From: JAWXCH01 sp034440595
Lineage (GTDB): Bacteria > Planctomycetota > Planctomycetia > Pirellulales > JALHPA01
DNA: 12,658 nucleotides
Assembly (NCBI GenBank): GCA_034440595.1
Contig: JAWXCH010000529.1
Location: 1 to 12,658 of the forward strand
Direction of reading: 5' to 3'
Below the pieces are notes generated by a model, which was not told the DNA's origin, did not search any database, and saw only the letters and a list, made by a program, of their open reading frames with translations. How positions within the stretch are numbered: position 1 is the stretch's first letter; every line of letters starts with the position of its first letter. A program made the translations under genes and the position numbers. Shown piece after piece: positions 12,504-12,658 of the stretch.

Positions 12504-12658
12504 TCACAACTTCAATACGCGCATTAATTCGGGAATCGATGTGATTCCACGGGCAATCAAGTACAGCCCCTCTTCTTGCATCGTGCGCATGCCCGCCTTG
12601 CGGGCTGCCAACCGCAACGTGTCCAGTTTGGGCGTGCTGAGCAATGCTTGCCGAAAAC
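12504..12658 (-). CDS. C-terminal fragment of a GspE/PilB-type secretion ATPase (partial, cut by window end)
   Basis: A minus-strand frame enters from the window edge and stops with TGA at 12504-12506, giving 50 residues. It contains LRLAARKAGMRTMQEEGLYL followed by IARGITSIPELMRVLKL. The pattern L-x-x-A-A-R-x-A-G-M-R-T-M-x-x-[DE]-G, then A-R-G-[IT]-T-[ST]-x-x-E-[LV]-[LM]-R-V, is the conserved end of type II secretion / type IV pilus assembly ATPases. These hexameric enzymes power pseudopilus or pilus assembly at the inner membrane. Walker motifs lie outside the window, so activity cannot be judged and GspE cannot be told from PilB. It is upstream of, and on the same strand as, the membrane protein genes. 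Confidence 0.8.
   Translation of the reverse strand, partial: FRQALLSTPKLDTLRLAARKAGMRTMQEEGLYLIARGITSIPELMRVLKL

Overview
The window looks like a chromosomal stretch from a planctomycete, probably Pirellulales-like. The evidence is indirect. GC content is moderate and genes are loosely packed. Gaps are filled with palindromic intergenic repeats of kinds I associate with planctomycete genomes. Several exported enzymes (a GDSL/SGNH hydrolase and a beta-propeller lactonase-like protein) sit beside ordinary central-metabolism genes. No rRNA, tRNA, CRISPR array, transposase or integrase was seen.

Layout, left to right. (a) 1-1466: the last codons of an unidentified plus-strand gene, a repeat-containing gap, and a minus-strand 6-phosphofructokinase. 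(b) 1467-2820: a 479-base gap with a possible 48-residue minus-strand ORF and two hairpins, then a plus-strand exported SGNH hydrolase closed by a strong intrinsic terminator. (c) 2936-4893: a two-gene plus-strand module encoding an OLD/AAA15-type ATPase (RloA/AbiLi-like) and an RloB-family protein with Toprim-like acidic motifs. It has its own possible promoter and translationally coupled genes, and the stretches sampled are AT-richer than the housekeeping genes. This is the most accessory-looking part and probably an AbiL-type anti-phage module. (d) 4934-9071: metabolic genes, namely a Gfo/Idh/MocA oxidoreductase (minus), a fold-type IV PLP aminotransferase (plus), alanine dehydrogenase (plus, with a tandem 15-base repeat in its leader) and a beta-ureidopropionase-like nitrilase-family amidase (minus). 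The last two converge and share a CTAG stop. (e) 9072-12658: a repeat-rich gap, then a run of minus-strand genes: exported 7-bladed lactonase-like propeller, a 71-residue single-pass membrane protein, a 241-residue three-helix membrane protein, a CvpA-like membrane protein, and the C-terminal 50 residues of a GspE/PilB-type secretion ATPase cut by the window edge.

How they fit together: the aminotransferase, alanine dehydrogenase and amidase all concern amino-acid or beta-alanine nitrogen, but they are not one operon, so a shared pathway is only an inference. The RloA/RloB pair is a self-contained cassette between a terminator and a convergent metabolic gene. Most coding starts were re-chosen by eye from start-codon type, ribosome-binding sites and signal-peptide position.
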